Assembly (NCBI GenBank): GCA_903887415.1
Contig: CAISPO010000007.1
Coordinates: forward strand, 1-64,000
Direction of reading: 5' to 3'
DNA: 64,000 bases
Source: an uncultured Bacteroidota bacterium
Lineage (GTDB): Bacteria; Bacteroidota; Bacteroidia; Chitinophagales; Chitinophagaceae
Both the position numbers and the translations under genes were made by a program. Shown in pieces: positions 17,206 through 25,238 of the stretch. How positions within the stretch are numbered: position 1 is the stretch's first letter; the number at the start of each line of letters is the position of its first letter. The notes under the pieces were generated by a model that saw nothing but the letters and a program-made list of their open reading frames with translations, did not search any database and was not told the DNA's origin.

Positions 17206-17760
17206 ATGAAACGTAACAACATAAGTATTTTACTCGCGATATTCCTAGTAGTGATGGCTGTTGCCACCCGTATTTTTAACGCGCAGCTTCATGTCGCCAA
17301 CTTTGTGCCTATTGCGGCCATCAGCCTGTTCAGCGGCGCTGTTATCAAAGACAAGCGCGGACTAGCATTTCTCACCCCACTGTTAGGACAGTTCCTTGCA
17401 GATGTGTATTTCCAGTTTTTCACCAATACTCCCGGCTTTTATCCCGGCCAGTGGCTTAACTATGGCGCTTTGGTTAGTGTAACCGCCCTGGGCTTGCTCA
17501 TGAAGCAACCTAAACCGCTCACAACTGTAGCTTTCCTGTTTGGCGGCTCTACCTTGTTCTTCCTCGTTTCTAACTTCGGGTACTTCCTTAGTGGCTGGAA
17601 TGGTTTCACATTTGCCGGCCTCGCTAAAACTTATATTGACGCCATCCCTTTCTTTAAATACACGATGATGGGTGACATGGTTGGCGGCATTTCGTTGTTT
17701 GGCGGCTATTTCTTTGTTCAACAGGCGTTGTTGAATAAAACCCAGAAGGTAAACGCATAA
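17206..17760 (+). CDS. DUF6580 family membrane protein
   Basis: 184-aa polytopic inner-membrane protein with about five hydrophobic helices (ILLAIFLVVMAVATRI, VPIAAISLFSGAVI, ALVSVTALGLLM, TLFFLVSNFGYFLSG and the last ~25 residues). The family resembles the substrate-binding S components of energy-coupling factor transporters in topology, but no substrate is known. Landmarks are the early RIFNAQLHVANFVPIAA and the later SNFGYFLSGWNG. The ATG at 17206 follows the promoter at 17157-17188 closely. A terminator follows at 17808. Confidence 0.75.
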   Translation: MKRNNISILLAIFLVVMAVATRIFNAQLHVANFVPIAAISLFSGAVIKDKRGLAFLTPLLGQFLADVYFQFFTNTPGFYPGQWLNYGALVSVTALGLLMKQPKPLTTVAFLFGGSTLFFLVSNFGYFLSGWNGFTFAGLAKTYIDAIPFFKYTMMGDMVGGISLFGGYFFVQQALLNKTQKVNA

Positions 17761-17807
17761 CTGCTTTTTTCTGCCACTCCAAAAGAAGGGCTGGATAGCA
17801 ATAACAT

Positions 17808-17836
17808 AAAAAATGCCTCTGTTAGTGGCATTTTTT
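17808..17836 (+). terminator. intrinsic terminator after the DUF6580 gene
   Basis: AAAAAATGCC, nine-base loop, GGCATTTTTT: a 10-bp stem ending in a T run, 48 bases after the stop codon. Confidence 0.8.
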
Positions 17837-17915
17837 ATTCCTGGTTAAAGAGCTATACTGACGATGGTCACTTTTATTTCTAACTATCATCACCCCCTTT
17901 TGTAAAAAACGTATC

Positions 17916-17923
17916 TATCTTTG
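17916..17923 (+). promoter_or_regulatory. -7 promoter box TATCTTTG
   Basis: Matches TAnnTTTG, 30 bases upstream of the 37-codon membrane micropeptide. An upstream TTTG is present, but only 13 bases away, so the -33 element is uncertain. Confidence 0.4.
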
Positions 17924-17952
17924 CTTCACTTCTTTCTTAAAAGCTGAGCAAT

Positions 17953-18066
17953 ATGGATTCCGAAGAACCTGGCGTAGGATATTTGTTTATCACGATTTTG
18001 CTGATCGTCACCGTAGTGATCGTCGTGGGCATAGTGCTTTATATTAAGCACGTGCATTCTTTCTGA
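17953..18066 (+). CDS. single-pass membrane micropeptide
   Basis: A 37-aa ORF from the ATG at 17953: an acidic N-terminus (MDSEEPGVGY), one hydrophobic helix of about 22 residues (LFITILLIVTVVIVVGIVLY) and a short basic tail with His (IKHVHSF). It has a -7 promoter box 30 bases upstream and lies alone between terminators. Its compact topology (N-out acidic, C-in basic) is plausible for a real small protein. Function unknown. Confidence 0.5.
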   Translation: MDSEEPGVGYLFITILLIVTVVIVVGIVLYIKHVHSF

Positions 18067-18177
18067 TTCATCGCCATCATTTTAGGCCCACCATTATCGC
18101 AGATTTCTTACCGGCATACTGGCGAATTACGTATTACCCGTGTGGCTCAATTATTGTACAGGTAGTATAAAAAAGCC

Positions 18178-18450
18178 ATGAAAGAAAATAAAGCAGCAAA
18201 AACGGGCAATGACACCTCGGACGGAGACGCCCGGGAAGAAGGCAGAATGGATAAAGATGAGGACTTAAAAAAAGGTCATGATAAAGAATCGCCTTTATCT
18301 AAGCCATTTACCGAAAAAAAGAGGCCTATAACACCACCTTCTTTATCATCACCTGACGGAAATCATGGGCATAGCAAAGATAGTATGGGAGAAAATGAAC
18401 AGCCCGATGCAACTTCAGAAGACGCCCCGGATTCAAATATTAACCGATGA
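18178..18450 (+). CDS. hypothetical highly charged, disordered protein
   Basis: 90 aa, almost entirely Lys, Glu, Asp, Ser, Gly and Pro, with no hydrophobic core, signal peptide or recognised domain. It starts at an ATG after a 111-base spacer and ends 40 bases before a terminator shared with the convergent gene. The even spread of charge and lack of stops argue for a real disordered protein, but this is weak evidence. Confidence 0.45.
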   Translation: MKENKAAKTGNDTSDGDAREEGRMDKDEDLKKGHDKESPLSKPFTEKKRPITPPSLSSPDGNHGHSKDSMGENEQPDATSEDAPDSNINR

Positions 18451-18490
18451 ATCCTGCGCTTTCCTATATTGTTCTTCAAAAGAAATAGTT

Positions 18491-18518
18491 ACAAAGCCCG
18501 CGAAAGCGGGGGTTTGTA
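18491..18518. terminator. bidirectional terminator
   Basis: Stem ACAAA-GCCCGC / GCGGGG-TTTGT with a GAAA loop, between convergent genes at 18450 and 18536. Confidence 0.7.
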
Positions 18519-18535
18519 ACACATAGTATCTGTTA

Positions 18536-19099
18536 TTACATGCTGCCCCACTCTTCCAGTGTCTTCACATCTGCCTGGCGTGGGAACACTTTAGTGGTGA
18601 GTACCCGATGCACTTCTTCATCCGCATCCGCGCAGCAATCTGAAATGATGGTTATTTTATAGTCTTTATCTGCAGCCTCGCGAGTTGTGGAAAGTACCAC
18701 CCCGCTTGTTGCAATGCCGGTAAGCACCATATGCTGTATGCCCAGCGACCGCAACACAACTTCCAGGTCGCTGCCTGCAAATGCGCTTACCCGGCGCTTG
18801 GTAACTGTGATCTCGCCCTCCTGCGGCGCCAGGTCGGCATGTACCGCCATAAAGGCACTCATGTCCACACCAGCAAACCGCTCTTTACTCGCAGCAAACC
18901 CCTTATTATTCCTGTTTATTTCCGGTGCACCCTGCCGAAATCCTACTACTACATAGATAACTGGTATTTTCTTTTCACGCGCGTGGGCAATTGCCTTGCC
19001 TACACTGGTAATAATGGCGGCCGAATTGGGAAGCATGCTAACTATTCCTGCCTGCATATCCATTACAAGCAGCGCTGTGTTTTGTGTGTTCTGTTCCAT
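18536..19099 (-). CDS. isochorismatase-like hydrolase lacking the catalytic cysteine
   Basis: 187-aa cytoplasmic protein of the isochorismatase/nicotinamidase superfamily. The catalytic Asp (LLVMDMQAGIV, Asp14) and Lys (TVTKRR, Lys101) are in place, but the usual Cys of the GIATxxC motif is Gly133 here (TGIATSGVVLST). Without the nucleophile it should not hydrolyse amides by the cysteine mechanism. True isochorismatases such as PhzD also lack this Cys. The ATG at 19099 is preceded by a GGAG sequence. It lies 31 bases downstream of the MFS transporter gene, suggesting an operon for import/export and processing of one compound. Confidence 0.8.
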   Translation of the reverse strand: MEQNTQNTALLVMDMQAGIVSMLPNSAAIITSVGKAIAHAREKKIPVIYVVVGFRQGAPEINRNNKGFAASKERFAGVDMSAFMAVHADLAPQEGEITVTKRRVSAFAGSDLEVVLRSLGIQHMVLTGIATSGVVLSTTREAADKDYKITIISDCCADADEEVHRVLTTKVFPRQADVKTLEEWGSM

Positions 19100-19130
19100 G
19101 TTTGTTCTCCTATTTTTAATTAATGATTGA

Positions 19131-20396
19131 CTACATTTTTTCCAGTACAGCCTCTTCACTTTCCTCTAGTTCGGCCATATTCTTTTTATCCATTCTATCT
19201 TTTCGCAGGTACTTAGAGAAGACCGCTGCTATAATAAGCGCAACGAAACCCTGGCAAAGTATAGCATTTGGCGCGCCTATGGACTGCGACACAGCACCTA
19301 TCAGCAGGCTGCCAAGCGGCAACATGCCAAAATAAGCCATAGCCACATAGCTCATTACCCTACCCCTCATTTTCTTATCTGAGTTCACCTGTATTATGGT
19401 CATAATGATAGTGGTTTGAGACATCATACCGAAGCCAGTAAATGTGGCCATGAACATAGCCAGCGGGAAATAGCTCATGTGCGAGAACAATACCAGGAAA
19501 ACTCCGAAAATAACAGTGTTGCGCAGCAATACGATCTTGAGGTCGGTACCTGGTTTTAATGAAGCCAGAAAAATAGAGCCCCCCACCGCCCCGAGTCCGA
19601 TGAAGCTATTGATATAGCCATAGGTAGCGGCATCGCCTTTAAAGATAACTTTGGCAAATACCGGCAACAACGTGTTGTAGGGCAATACCAGCAAACCCGT
19701 CAGCGCCAGCATGAGCATGATTATGCTGATAGCTGGTGTGTTCCTCAGATATACAAAACCTTCTGCAAGTTCCAGCGCTACCTTCTTCTTCATTGTTGAG
19801 GGTACATAGGCCGGCAGCTTCATCAATAGCAAAGAGGCGATCACCGCTACAAAACTCAATGCATTTATACTAAAACAGATGGCCGCGCCAAATTTCACCA
19901 GCACAATACCAGACAGTGCAGGCCCCACCAGCCTGGCAATATTTACCATAGAAGAATTGAGGGCAAGCGCATTGGGCAGGTCTTCTTTATTGGTGACCAT
20001 TTCATGTACCATAGGCTGGCGGGCGGGCACATCAAATGCATTGATAATGCCGAGTATTACGCTCAGCCCAAGTATCTCCCAAACGACATACTGGTGGGCA
20101 AAGATGAGCAAGGCCATCAGCACTGCCTGCACCATAGACGCGATCTGCGTAAATAGCAATACTTTATAACGGTTGTACCTGTCTGATGCTATACCACCCA
20201 GCAATGAAAAAAGGAACGATGGAAACTGGGATGCAAATACAGTAATGCCCAGCATTAGCGGCGAGTGAGTAATGGTATAAACCACCCAGCTCACAGCAGT
20301 GCGCTGCATCCAAGTACCGATCTGCGAAATTGACTGCCCGGTGAAGAACAGCCGGTAGTTGCGGTTTTTAAAAGCCTTAAATGTGGTGATACTCAT
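19131..20396 (-). CDS. MFS transporter (EntS/MFS_3-like)
   Basis: 421-aa inner-membrane protein with about 12 hydrophobic helices. The opening FKAFKNRNYRLFFTGQSISQIGTWMQ and LGGIASDRYNRYKVLL (the loop 2-3 motif with Asp-Arg) match the EntS-like exporter branch of the major facilitator superfamily. A second family block is NAFDVPARQPMVHEMV. Members export siderophores or drugs by proton antiport. The substrate is unknown. Same strand and 31 bases upstream of the isochorismatase-like gene. The last ~20 residues are acidic. Confidence 0.85.
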   Translation of the reverse strand: MSITTFKAFKNRNYRLFFTGQSISQIGTWMQRTAVSWVVYTITHSPLMLGITVFASQFPSFLFSLLGGIASDRYNRYKVLLFTQIASMVQAVLMALLIFAHQYVVWEILGLSVILGIINAFDVPARQPMVHEMVTNKEDLPNALALNSSMVNIARLVGPALSGIVLVKFGAAICFSINALSFVAVIASLLLMKLPAYVPSTMKKKVALELAEGFVYLRNTPAISIIMLMLALTGLLVLPYNTLLPVFAKVIFKGDAATYGYINSFIGLGAVGGSIFLASLKPGTDLKIVLLRNTVIFGVFLVLFSHMSYFPLAMFMATFTGFGMMSQTTIIMTIIQVNSDKKMRGRVMSYVAMAYFGMLPLGSLLIGAVSQSIGAPNAILCQGFVALIIAAVFSKYLRKDRMDKKNMAELEESEEAVLEKM

Positions 20397-20629
20397 AATT
20401 GTGAGCGCGGTACGGCCGGGTGTAAGACAAATTAAACTTTTTAGAAAACTAGTTTAGATGCCGTGCTTTTAGGTTGGGATGAAAATCATAATACTTTACA
20501 GGCTTTAGCCAAAATGCGGCAACAAGTACTCCCACGATCTCCATTTTGGCTAAAGCCAGCACCTGCTCCTTATCCATTCCCCGACCTAAAGGCCGGGGCA
20601 ACTGAATAGAAGATTGCAACTTTCCAACA

Positions 20630-20940
20630 CTAGAATTGCATTTGCTTTTCCACGAATGCCACACTGAGCATCCAGCTCATTACCACAATGCCCAGGAAAA
20701 AAACCAGGAGTGATGCTACTTTCTGGTTCGAAACTTTTCCGGCACGCATCAGCAAATAGCCGATAACAAGATTGAAAAGCCCCCAGAAAACATTGACGGT
20801 TGGCGATGAAGGCCCTTCCCCGGTGGAGTAGCAAAGGGAGTAGGAAATACATCACCCGAAACGCCGTGGATAAAATGCGGCACAGTATTGGCAATGAACA
20901 TTCCGGCAAAAAAGCAGGCTATATAATGGTACCATTTCAT
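20630..20940 (-). pseudogene. small three-helix membrane protein gene, frameshifted
   Basis: Starting at the ATG at 20940, the frame reads MKWYHYIACFFAGMFIANTV, then PHFIHGVSGDVFPTPFATPP. It then needs one extra base in the four-C run at 20818-20821 (plus strand) to continue as GEGPSSPTVNVFWGLFNLV, YLLMRAGKVSNQKVASLLVF, FLGIVVMSWMLSVAFVEKQ and stop at 20630. The restored ~104-aa protein has three hydrophobic helices and looks like a small, conserved membrane protein. As written, the frame ends early at 20749. The missing base may be an assembly error. Confidence 0.75.
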
Positions 20941-21045
20941 GATCGTAGATTTCTACTGCAAATATCGTGGAAACAAACGGTCTGGAGCTGTGACAATAAT
21001 CACAATCCATGCTAAATGGAGAACGCTAAATCTTCGTGGCAGCGA

Positions 21046-21621
21046 CTAAACCTTTTTTCCACGTATTCGGCTCAGCGTTTCACGGGTTACGCCGAGGTAA
21101 GTGGCCAATTGAGAAAGAGATATACGCTGCAGCAGTGTAGGGTTATTTTTTTCAATATAGCGGTAACGTTCAGTAGGTGTATATAATTTAAAAAGGTTGC
21201 TGTGCTCTTCCGCTACCAGCATAATGTGTAGCGCCAGCCGCCTTACAAAAAGCACGATCTGAGCATCGGAACCAGGTCTTTCCCTCCGCAGGTCCAGGTT
21301 AAAAACCCAGACCCGAGCATCCTCACCTGCTTCTATGGTCAGCTCAGAAGGCAAGCGGCCATTGAGGCTTTTTAAGTTAGTAGTGAACGCTCCTTCAAAA
21401 GTGAAATTCAGGTTGATCGCTGCTCCATCTTTATTATACCACGTGCGTAAGTAGCCTTTTTCCACCAGGTAAAACTCCCGGCATACCGTCCCCTCTTTCA
21501 GCAAGACGGTTCCCTTTTTAAACTCCCTACTCTCTGCCCAAGCAACCAGCAGGGGAATATCTTCAGCGGGAATCCGGTCCGATACTTTTTTTATATAATC
21601 CCCGATAGATTTACCTTCCAT
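21046..21621 (-). CDS. Crp/Fnr family transcriptional regulator
   Basis: 191-aa cytoplasmic regulator. Residues ~20-115 form a cyclic-nucleotide-binding-like beta roll (FKKGTVLLKEGTVCREFYLV, EKGYLRTWYNKDG). The C-terminal part carries a helix-turn-helix (ISLSQLATYLGVTRETLSRI). No cysteines suggest an iron-sulfur sensor, so the signal is unknown. It is divergent from the DUF2092 gene starting at 21778, with 156 bases between them, and could regulate it. Confidence 0.85.
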   Translation of the reverse strand: MEGKSIGDYIKKVSDRIPAEDIPLLVAWAESREFKKGTVLLKEGTVCREFYLVEKGYLRTWYNKDGAAINLNFTFEGAFTTNLKSLNGRLPSELTIEAGEDARVWVFNLDLRRERPGSDAQIVLFVRRLALHIMLVAEEHSNLFKLYTPTERYRYIEKNNPTLLQRISLSQLATYLGVTRETLSRIRGKKV

Positions 21622-21777
21622 TGCAAATGTTGCTGTGCAAATATCTCTATTAATCCGTTATAAAAAACAGGAGGCCTATGGTATGGTTTTTGTATTTTTT
21701 TTTAACTCTTCGCTTTAAACATTGGAGTATCTTCACAGTCAAATGTTTGCTTTTAAATCTTTATAAAATTTCTTACC

Positions 21778-22518
21778 ATGAAACTGAAGTTTTTATCGTT
21801 TATTCTTTTTTGCCTCATATCCGGCAAGATAAATGCCCAATCCTCCCGGATCGATACCGTGGCTGTTTCCGTGCTGGACCGCATGAGCGCTATGATCGGC
21901 GAGCTAAGCTCCTGCAGTGTACACGTAAAATCAAATTATGATGTCAGCAGCCTGACACTAGGCCTTGTGAAACATTCGGACGAGGAACATGTATATATTG
22001 GCGGCCCTGACAAGCTGCTGATACGCTCAGAAGGCGATAAAGGCAATAAATATATGCTTTATAACGGCAAAACGCTGAGCTATTATTCCATTGACAAGAA
22101 TCATTATTCGCAGGTGGCAGTCCCTTCCACTGTCATGGAGATGATAGACCATATGAATAAAACATATGGTATTGTTTTCCCGGTTGCTGATTTTCTTTAT
22201 CCTGGCTTTGTAGATGATATTTTGTCAGCGTCCAGCGACCTGGTGCTTCTGGGCATGACGAAAGTGGATGGCAAAGATTGCTATCATATTGCCGGAGCAG
22301 CAAAGGATAAGACCTTCCAGTTCTGGATAGCAGATGATCCATTCTACCTGCCTGTAAAAATGGTTATCGTTTATACTAACAAACCATTGAACCCGCAATT
22401 TGAAGCAACCTATTCAGAATGGCAGCTAAACCCGAACCTCCCCGCTGGTATTTTTGATTTCAAAGTACCGCCCGGCGCTAAAAAAATAAAATTGACGCCG
22501 TTGGCCGCAAAGAAATAA
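21778..22518 (+). CDS. DUF2092 family exported protein
   Basis: 246 aa with signal peptide (residues 1-20, cleavage after INAQ). The mature part fits DUF2092, a LolA/LolB-like half-barrel expected in the periplasm: VAVSVLDRMSAMIGELSSCS, PDKLLIRSEGDKGNKYMLYN, and a C-terminal FDFKVPPGAKKIKL. The fold suggests binding of a lipid or hydrophobic ligand, but its role is not established. It is 26 bases upstream of the DUF6515 gene on the same strand, so the two are probably cotranscribed. Confidence 0.8.
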   Translation: MKLKFLSFILFCLISGKINAQSSRIDTVAVSVLDRMSAMIGELSSCSVHVKSNYDVSSLTLGLVKHSDEEHVYIGGPDKLLIRSEGDKGNKYMLYNGKTLSYYSIDKNHYSQVAVPSTVMEMIDHMNKTYGIVFPVADFLYPGFVDDILSASSDLVLLGMTKVDGKDCYHIAGAAKDKTFQFWIADDPFYLPVKMVIVYTNKPLNPQFEATYSEWQLNPNLPAGIFDFKVPPGAKKIKLTPLAAKK

Positions 22519-22544
22519 TTTTTACATCAAACAATATTTTAGTC

Positions 22545-23357
22545 ATGAAAACGCTTAGCAAAATGAAATCTATCAGCATAATCAGCATAATATGTGCCGC
22601 TCTGTTCTTTCTTCCTCAAGATAGTATTGCCCAACGTTTTGGCCACGGCGGAGGCGGAGGCGGTGCCAGGGGAGGCGGTGGAGGCGGTGGAGGCGGTGGA
22701 GGCGGAGCCCGTGGAGGCGGCGGTTTCAATGGCGGCAGCCGTAGCGCTGCTCCCCGGGTATATAGTGCACCTGCACGGGTAGAGCGCCCGGCCGGAGGTA
22801 TGCGCGAAGGTGGCGGCATACGTGAAGGGGGGGTTGTGCATGTTGGGGGCGGCGGTGTTATTCACAACGAAGGTGTTTATCATCATGGTTATGGCTTCCA
22901 TCCTTACTACTATCACCCGTATCATCCATATGTTTGGGGCGCATACTGGCACCCGTTTGGCTTTTTTGCTGCGGCGCTTACTGCCGATGCGATATTATAC
23001 AATTGGGGCAACCAGCAATATTATTATGACGATGGCGTCTATTACCAGCCATCGGAAGGAGGATATACCGTTGTAAATCCGCCTATAGGGGCTGTCGTTT
23101 CCTATCTGCCAACTGGTTATCTAACAGTGCCGCTCGGCGACGAAACTTACTATTACTACGGCGGTACTTTTTACATCAGCCAAGGTGGCTCTTTCAGAGT
23201 GGTTCCCGCTCCGCCAGGAGCGATCGTGACAGAGATACCTGAAGGAGCTGTAGAACAGTCGATCAACGGCCAAAGCTACCTCCTGTACAATAACACCTAT
23301 TACCAGCCTATTTCCCAGGAAGGACAGGATGCATATGAAGTAGTACAGGTTAATTAA
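22545..23357 (+). CDS. DUF6515 family Gly-rich exported protein
   Basis: 270 aa. A signal peptide (to ~DSIAQ) is followed by a Gly/Arg-rich low-complexity stretch (residues ~30-65), a His/Tyr-rich segment (YHHGYGFHPYYYHPYHPY), and a C-terminal ~130 residues of DUF6515: paired repeats of YYYDDGVYYQP, PPIGAVVSYLPTGY, YYYYGGTFY and YLLYNNTYYQPIS. Starts at 22545 or 22563 are both possible, since both give a signal peptide. Function unknown; the family is common in Bacteroidota and Proteobacteria. A terminator follows at 23385. Confidence 0.8.
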   Translation: MKTLSKMKSISIISIICAALFFLPQDSIAQRFGHGGGGGGARGGGGGGGGGGGGARGGGGFNGGSRSAAPRVYSAPARVERPAGGMREGGGIREGGVVHVGGGGVIHNEGVYHHGYGFHPYYYHPYHPYVWGAYWHPFGFFAAALTADAILYNWGNQQYYYDDGVYYQPSEGGYTVVNPPIGAVVSYLPTGYLTVPLGDETYYYYGGTFYISQGGSFRVVPAPPGAIVTEIPEGAVEQSINGQSYLLYNNTYYQPISQEGQDAYEVVQVN

Positions 23358-23384
23358 AAACAACTGCGAAACAATATAATTAGT

Positions 23385-23418
23385 AAGGGAAGCACCGCAA
23401 TTCCGGCGCTTCCCTTTA
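23385..23418 (+). terminator. intrinsic terminator after the DUF6515 gene
   Basis: AAGGGAAGC stem pairs with GCTTCCCTT around a loop with its own small stem; it lies 28 bases after the stop codon. Confidence 0.75.
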
Positions 23419-23476
23419 ATGTTAGTTTAATCGTGATTGAGACAAATTCAATATCTTTATCCCATAAAAATGCCCT

Positions 23477-23944
23477 ATGAAGTATTTGTCCCTTATTTCC
23501 GTTTGCGCCCTGTTTTTTTTGTATTCCTGCGGTAAGTGTACCTGCCAGGATCCTATTATAAAAGGGATAAACCTTAGTAACCTGGACACAGCCACGGAGC
23601 AAACCGCCAATATAGATGTGTATTTCAGGAGTGCAGTATCATTTTCATCGCTGGAAGGCTCGACACCTGGTGTGAAGATCAGTAATGTAAACGGCCATGG
23701 CGATATAGAATATAGCTTTGATTTCGACCATGACTACATAGTTACCATCAACCCGGCAGGCAAAATATTTAAGATATCCGGTATTGCCCACGGTAATTAC
23801 AGCAAGCAAAACGGAGGGTTTAAAGCCAGTTGCCAGAGCTGTGTCAACAGCATCACCTACACCGTCAATGATTCAATAGTAACCTTCCCGCAACAGGTGA
23901 CCCCGGTAATTAACCTAAATTTTTACCTGGGGATAAACCAATGA
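23477..23944 (+). CDS. hypothetical lipoprotein
   Basis: 155 aa. The signal sequence ends at a lipobox FLYSC (Cys ~18) followed by GKCTCQD, suggesting an exported lipoprotein with extra cysteines near the N-terminus and another pair (SCQSCVNS) near 125. The mature part is beta-rich. No family is recognised. It lies between the terminator at 23385 and the promoter of prs. Confidence 0.6.
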   Translation: MKYLSLISVCALFFLYSCGKCTCQDPIIKGINLSNLDTATEQTANIDVYFRSAVSFSSLEGSTPGVKISNVNGHGDIEYSFDFDHDYIVTINPAGKIFKISGIAHGNYSKQNGGFKASCQSCVNSITYTVNDSIVTFPQQVTPVINLNFYLGINQ

Positions 23945-24035
23945 TGCCACCGAAGAAAAGCCTGAACCGGAAAAACTGCTCAAAGTGTTAGTAAGTAAGG
24001 AATAAATACCCGCCCAAACGCTGTTACCTTTTTAT

Positions 24036-24043
24036 TACCTTTG
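24036..24043 (+). promoter_or_regulatory. -7 promoter box of prs (TACCTTTG)
   Basis: Exact TAnnTTTG match 18 bases upstream of the prs start codon. No clear -33 TTTG at the right distance. Confidence 0.5.
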
Positions 24044-24061
24044 CGGTCCATACCACACTCA

Positions 24062-25006
24062 ATGGATTCTTCAGTAAAAATTTTCTCGGGAACTGCCTCC
24101 AATTACCTGGCAGAAACAATTTCAAAAAATTACGGCAAGCCACTTGGAGCACTTTCCATCCAGAAATTCAGCGATGGTGAGTTTCAGCCGGTGTTCCAGG
24201 AGTCCATCAGGGGCGACTATGTTTTCCTGGTGCAGTCCACTTTCTCTCCTTCGGATAACCTGATGGAACTGCTGATGATGATAGACGGCGCCCGACGCGC
24301 GTCTGCTGGCTACATCACATGCGTTATTCCTTACTTTGGCTATGCCCGGCAAGACAGGAAGGACAAGCCCCGCGTTTCCATAGCCTCTAAGCTCGTAGCC
24401 AACCTACTTACGGAGGCAGGTGCCAACCGGGTAATGACCATGGACCTCCATGCCCCGCAGATACAAGGTTTTTTTGATATACCTGTGGACCACCTGGATT
24501 CTTCCGCAATTTTTATACCCTATATTGAAAAATTAAAGATAGAAAACCTTATCTTTGCGGCCCCCGATGTAGGAAGTACAAACAGGGTGCGCGAAGTAGC
24601 CAAGTATTTTGAAGCAGATATGGTTATCTGCGACAAGCAACGCAAGCGTGCAAATGAGATAGCGGCAATGACGGTGATAGGCGATGTGAGCGGCAGGAAT
24701 GTAGTGCTGATAGATGATATTTGCGACACTGCGGGCACCTTATCAAAAAGCGCTGCGATACTTAAAGAGCGCGGAGCATTGTCCGTAAGGGCTTTTTGTA
24801 CGCATCCCGTGCTGAGCGGCAATGCGTACGAGAACATAGAGAACTCGGTGCTTGAAGAATTAGTGGTTTGTGATACCATACCGCTGAAAAAGGCGACGAA
24901 AAAAATAAAAGTGTTGTCAACCGGCGAACTGTTCGCAATAGCCATCCGCAATACTTTTGAGAATAAGTCAATAAGCTCTTTGTTTATTCATAGTAACAGG
25001 AAGTAA
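24062..25006 (+). CDS. prs: ribose-phosphate pyrophosphokinase
   Basis: 314-aa cytoplasmic enzyme that makes PRPP from ribose 5-phosphate and ATP for nucleotide, His and Trp synthesis. Visible motifs: SDGEFQPVF near the N-terminus, YFGYARQDRKDKPR, VMTMDLHAPQIQGFFD, and the PRPP-binding loop VVLIDDICDTAGTL. The length is standard for class I enzymes. The ATG at 24062 starts the conserved region; an upstream TTG at 24041 is unlikely. Confidence 0.96.
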   Translation: MDSSVKIFSGTASNYLAETISKNYGKPLGALSIQKFSDGEFQPVFQESIRGDYVFLVQSTFSPSDNLMELLMMIDGARRASAGYITCVIPYFGYARQDRKDKPRVSIASKLVANLLTEAGANRVMTMDLHAPQIQGFFDIPVDHLDSSAIFIPYIEKLKIENLIFAAPDVGSTNRVREVAKYFEADMVICDKQRKRANEIAAMTVIGDVSGRNVVLIDDICDTAGTLSKSAAILKERGALSVRAFCTHPVLSGNAYENIENSVLEELVVCDTIPLKKATKKIKVLSTGELFAIAIRNTFENKSISSLFIHSNRK

Positions 25007-25125
25007 TTAGCCAATTTGGCGATTCGACAATTTGGCAATGCTTGTGTTACTTTTTATAAAATGAATTGCGGAAATAAGTACAATTGGCTAATTGTCTAAT
25101 TATCAAATTAACGAATTAGAATAAA
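25007..25125. repeat. AT-rich spacer of CAATTTGGCAATTCG words
   Basis: Degenerate repeats of GCCAATTTGGCGATTCG and CAATTGGCTAATTGTC follow prs. A shorter version with the same words follows metK at 10563-10600. Confidence 0.5.
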
Positions 25126-25180
25126 GACTGTTTATACAAAAAAATCCGCCCCCACAAAGGGAACCTTAATTATTAATAAG

Positions 25181-25223
25181 ATTTCAGTCCGGATGTTTGG
25201 CGGATATTCGCCCGTACTGAAAT
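25181..25223 (+). promoter_or_regulatory. structured leader upstream of rplY
   Basis: A perfect 8-bp outer stem (ATTTCAGT / ACTGAAAT) encloses a second hairpin (GGCG / CGCC) and an unpaired CCGGATGTTT segment. It ends 15 bases before the rplY start codon. Ribosomal proteins are often autoregulated through leader structures, so this may be an L25-responsive element. That is an inference from shape and position. Confidence 0.4.
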
Positions 25224-25238
25224 AGCAAAACACTAAAA

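Noticed and set aside
20449-20664. Leftward 71-codon frame
   Set aside because: Overlaps the end of the frameshifted membrane-protein gene and has no features.
22670-22740. Possible short tandem array resembling CRISPR
   Set aside because: It is a GGA/GGC glycine-codon repeat inside a gene; no spacer-repeat pattern. No CRISPR array was seen in the window.
22616-22819. Proline-rich leftward frame
   Set aside because: Mirror of the Gly-codon repeat in the DUF6515 gene.
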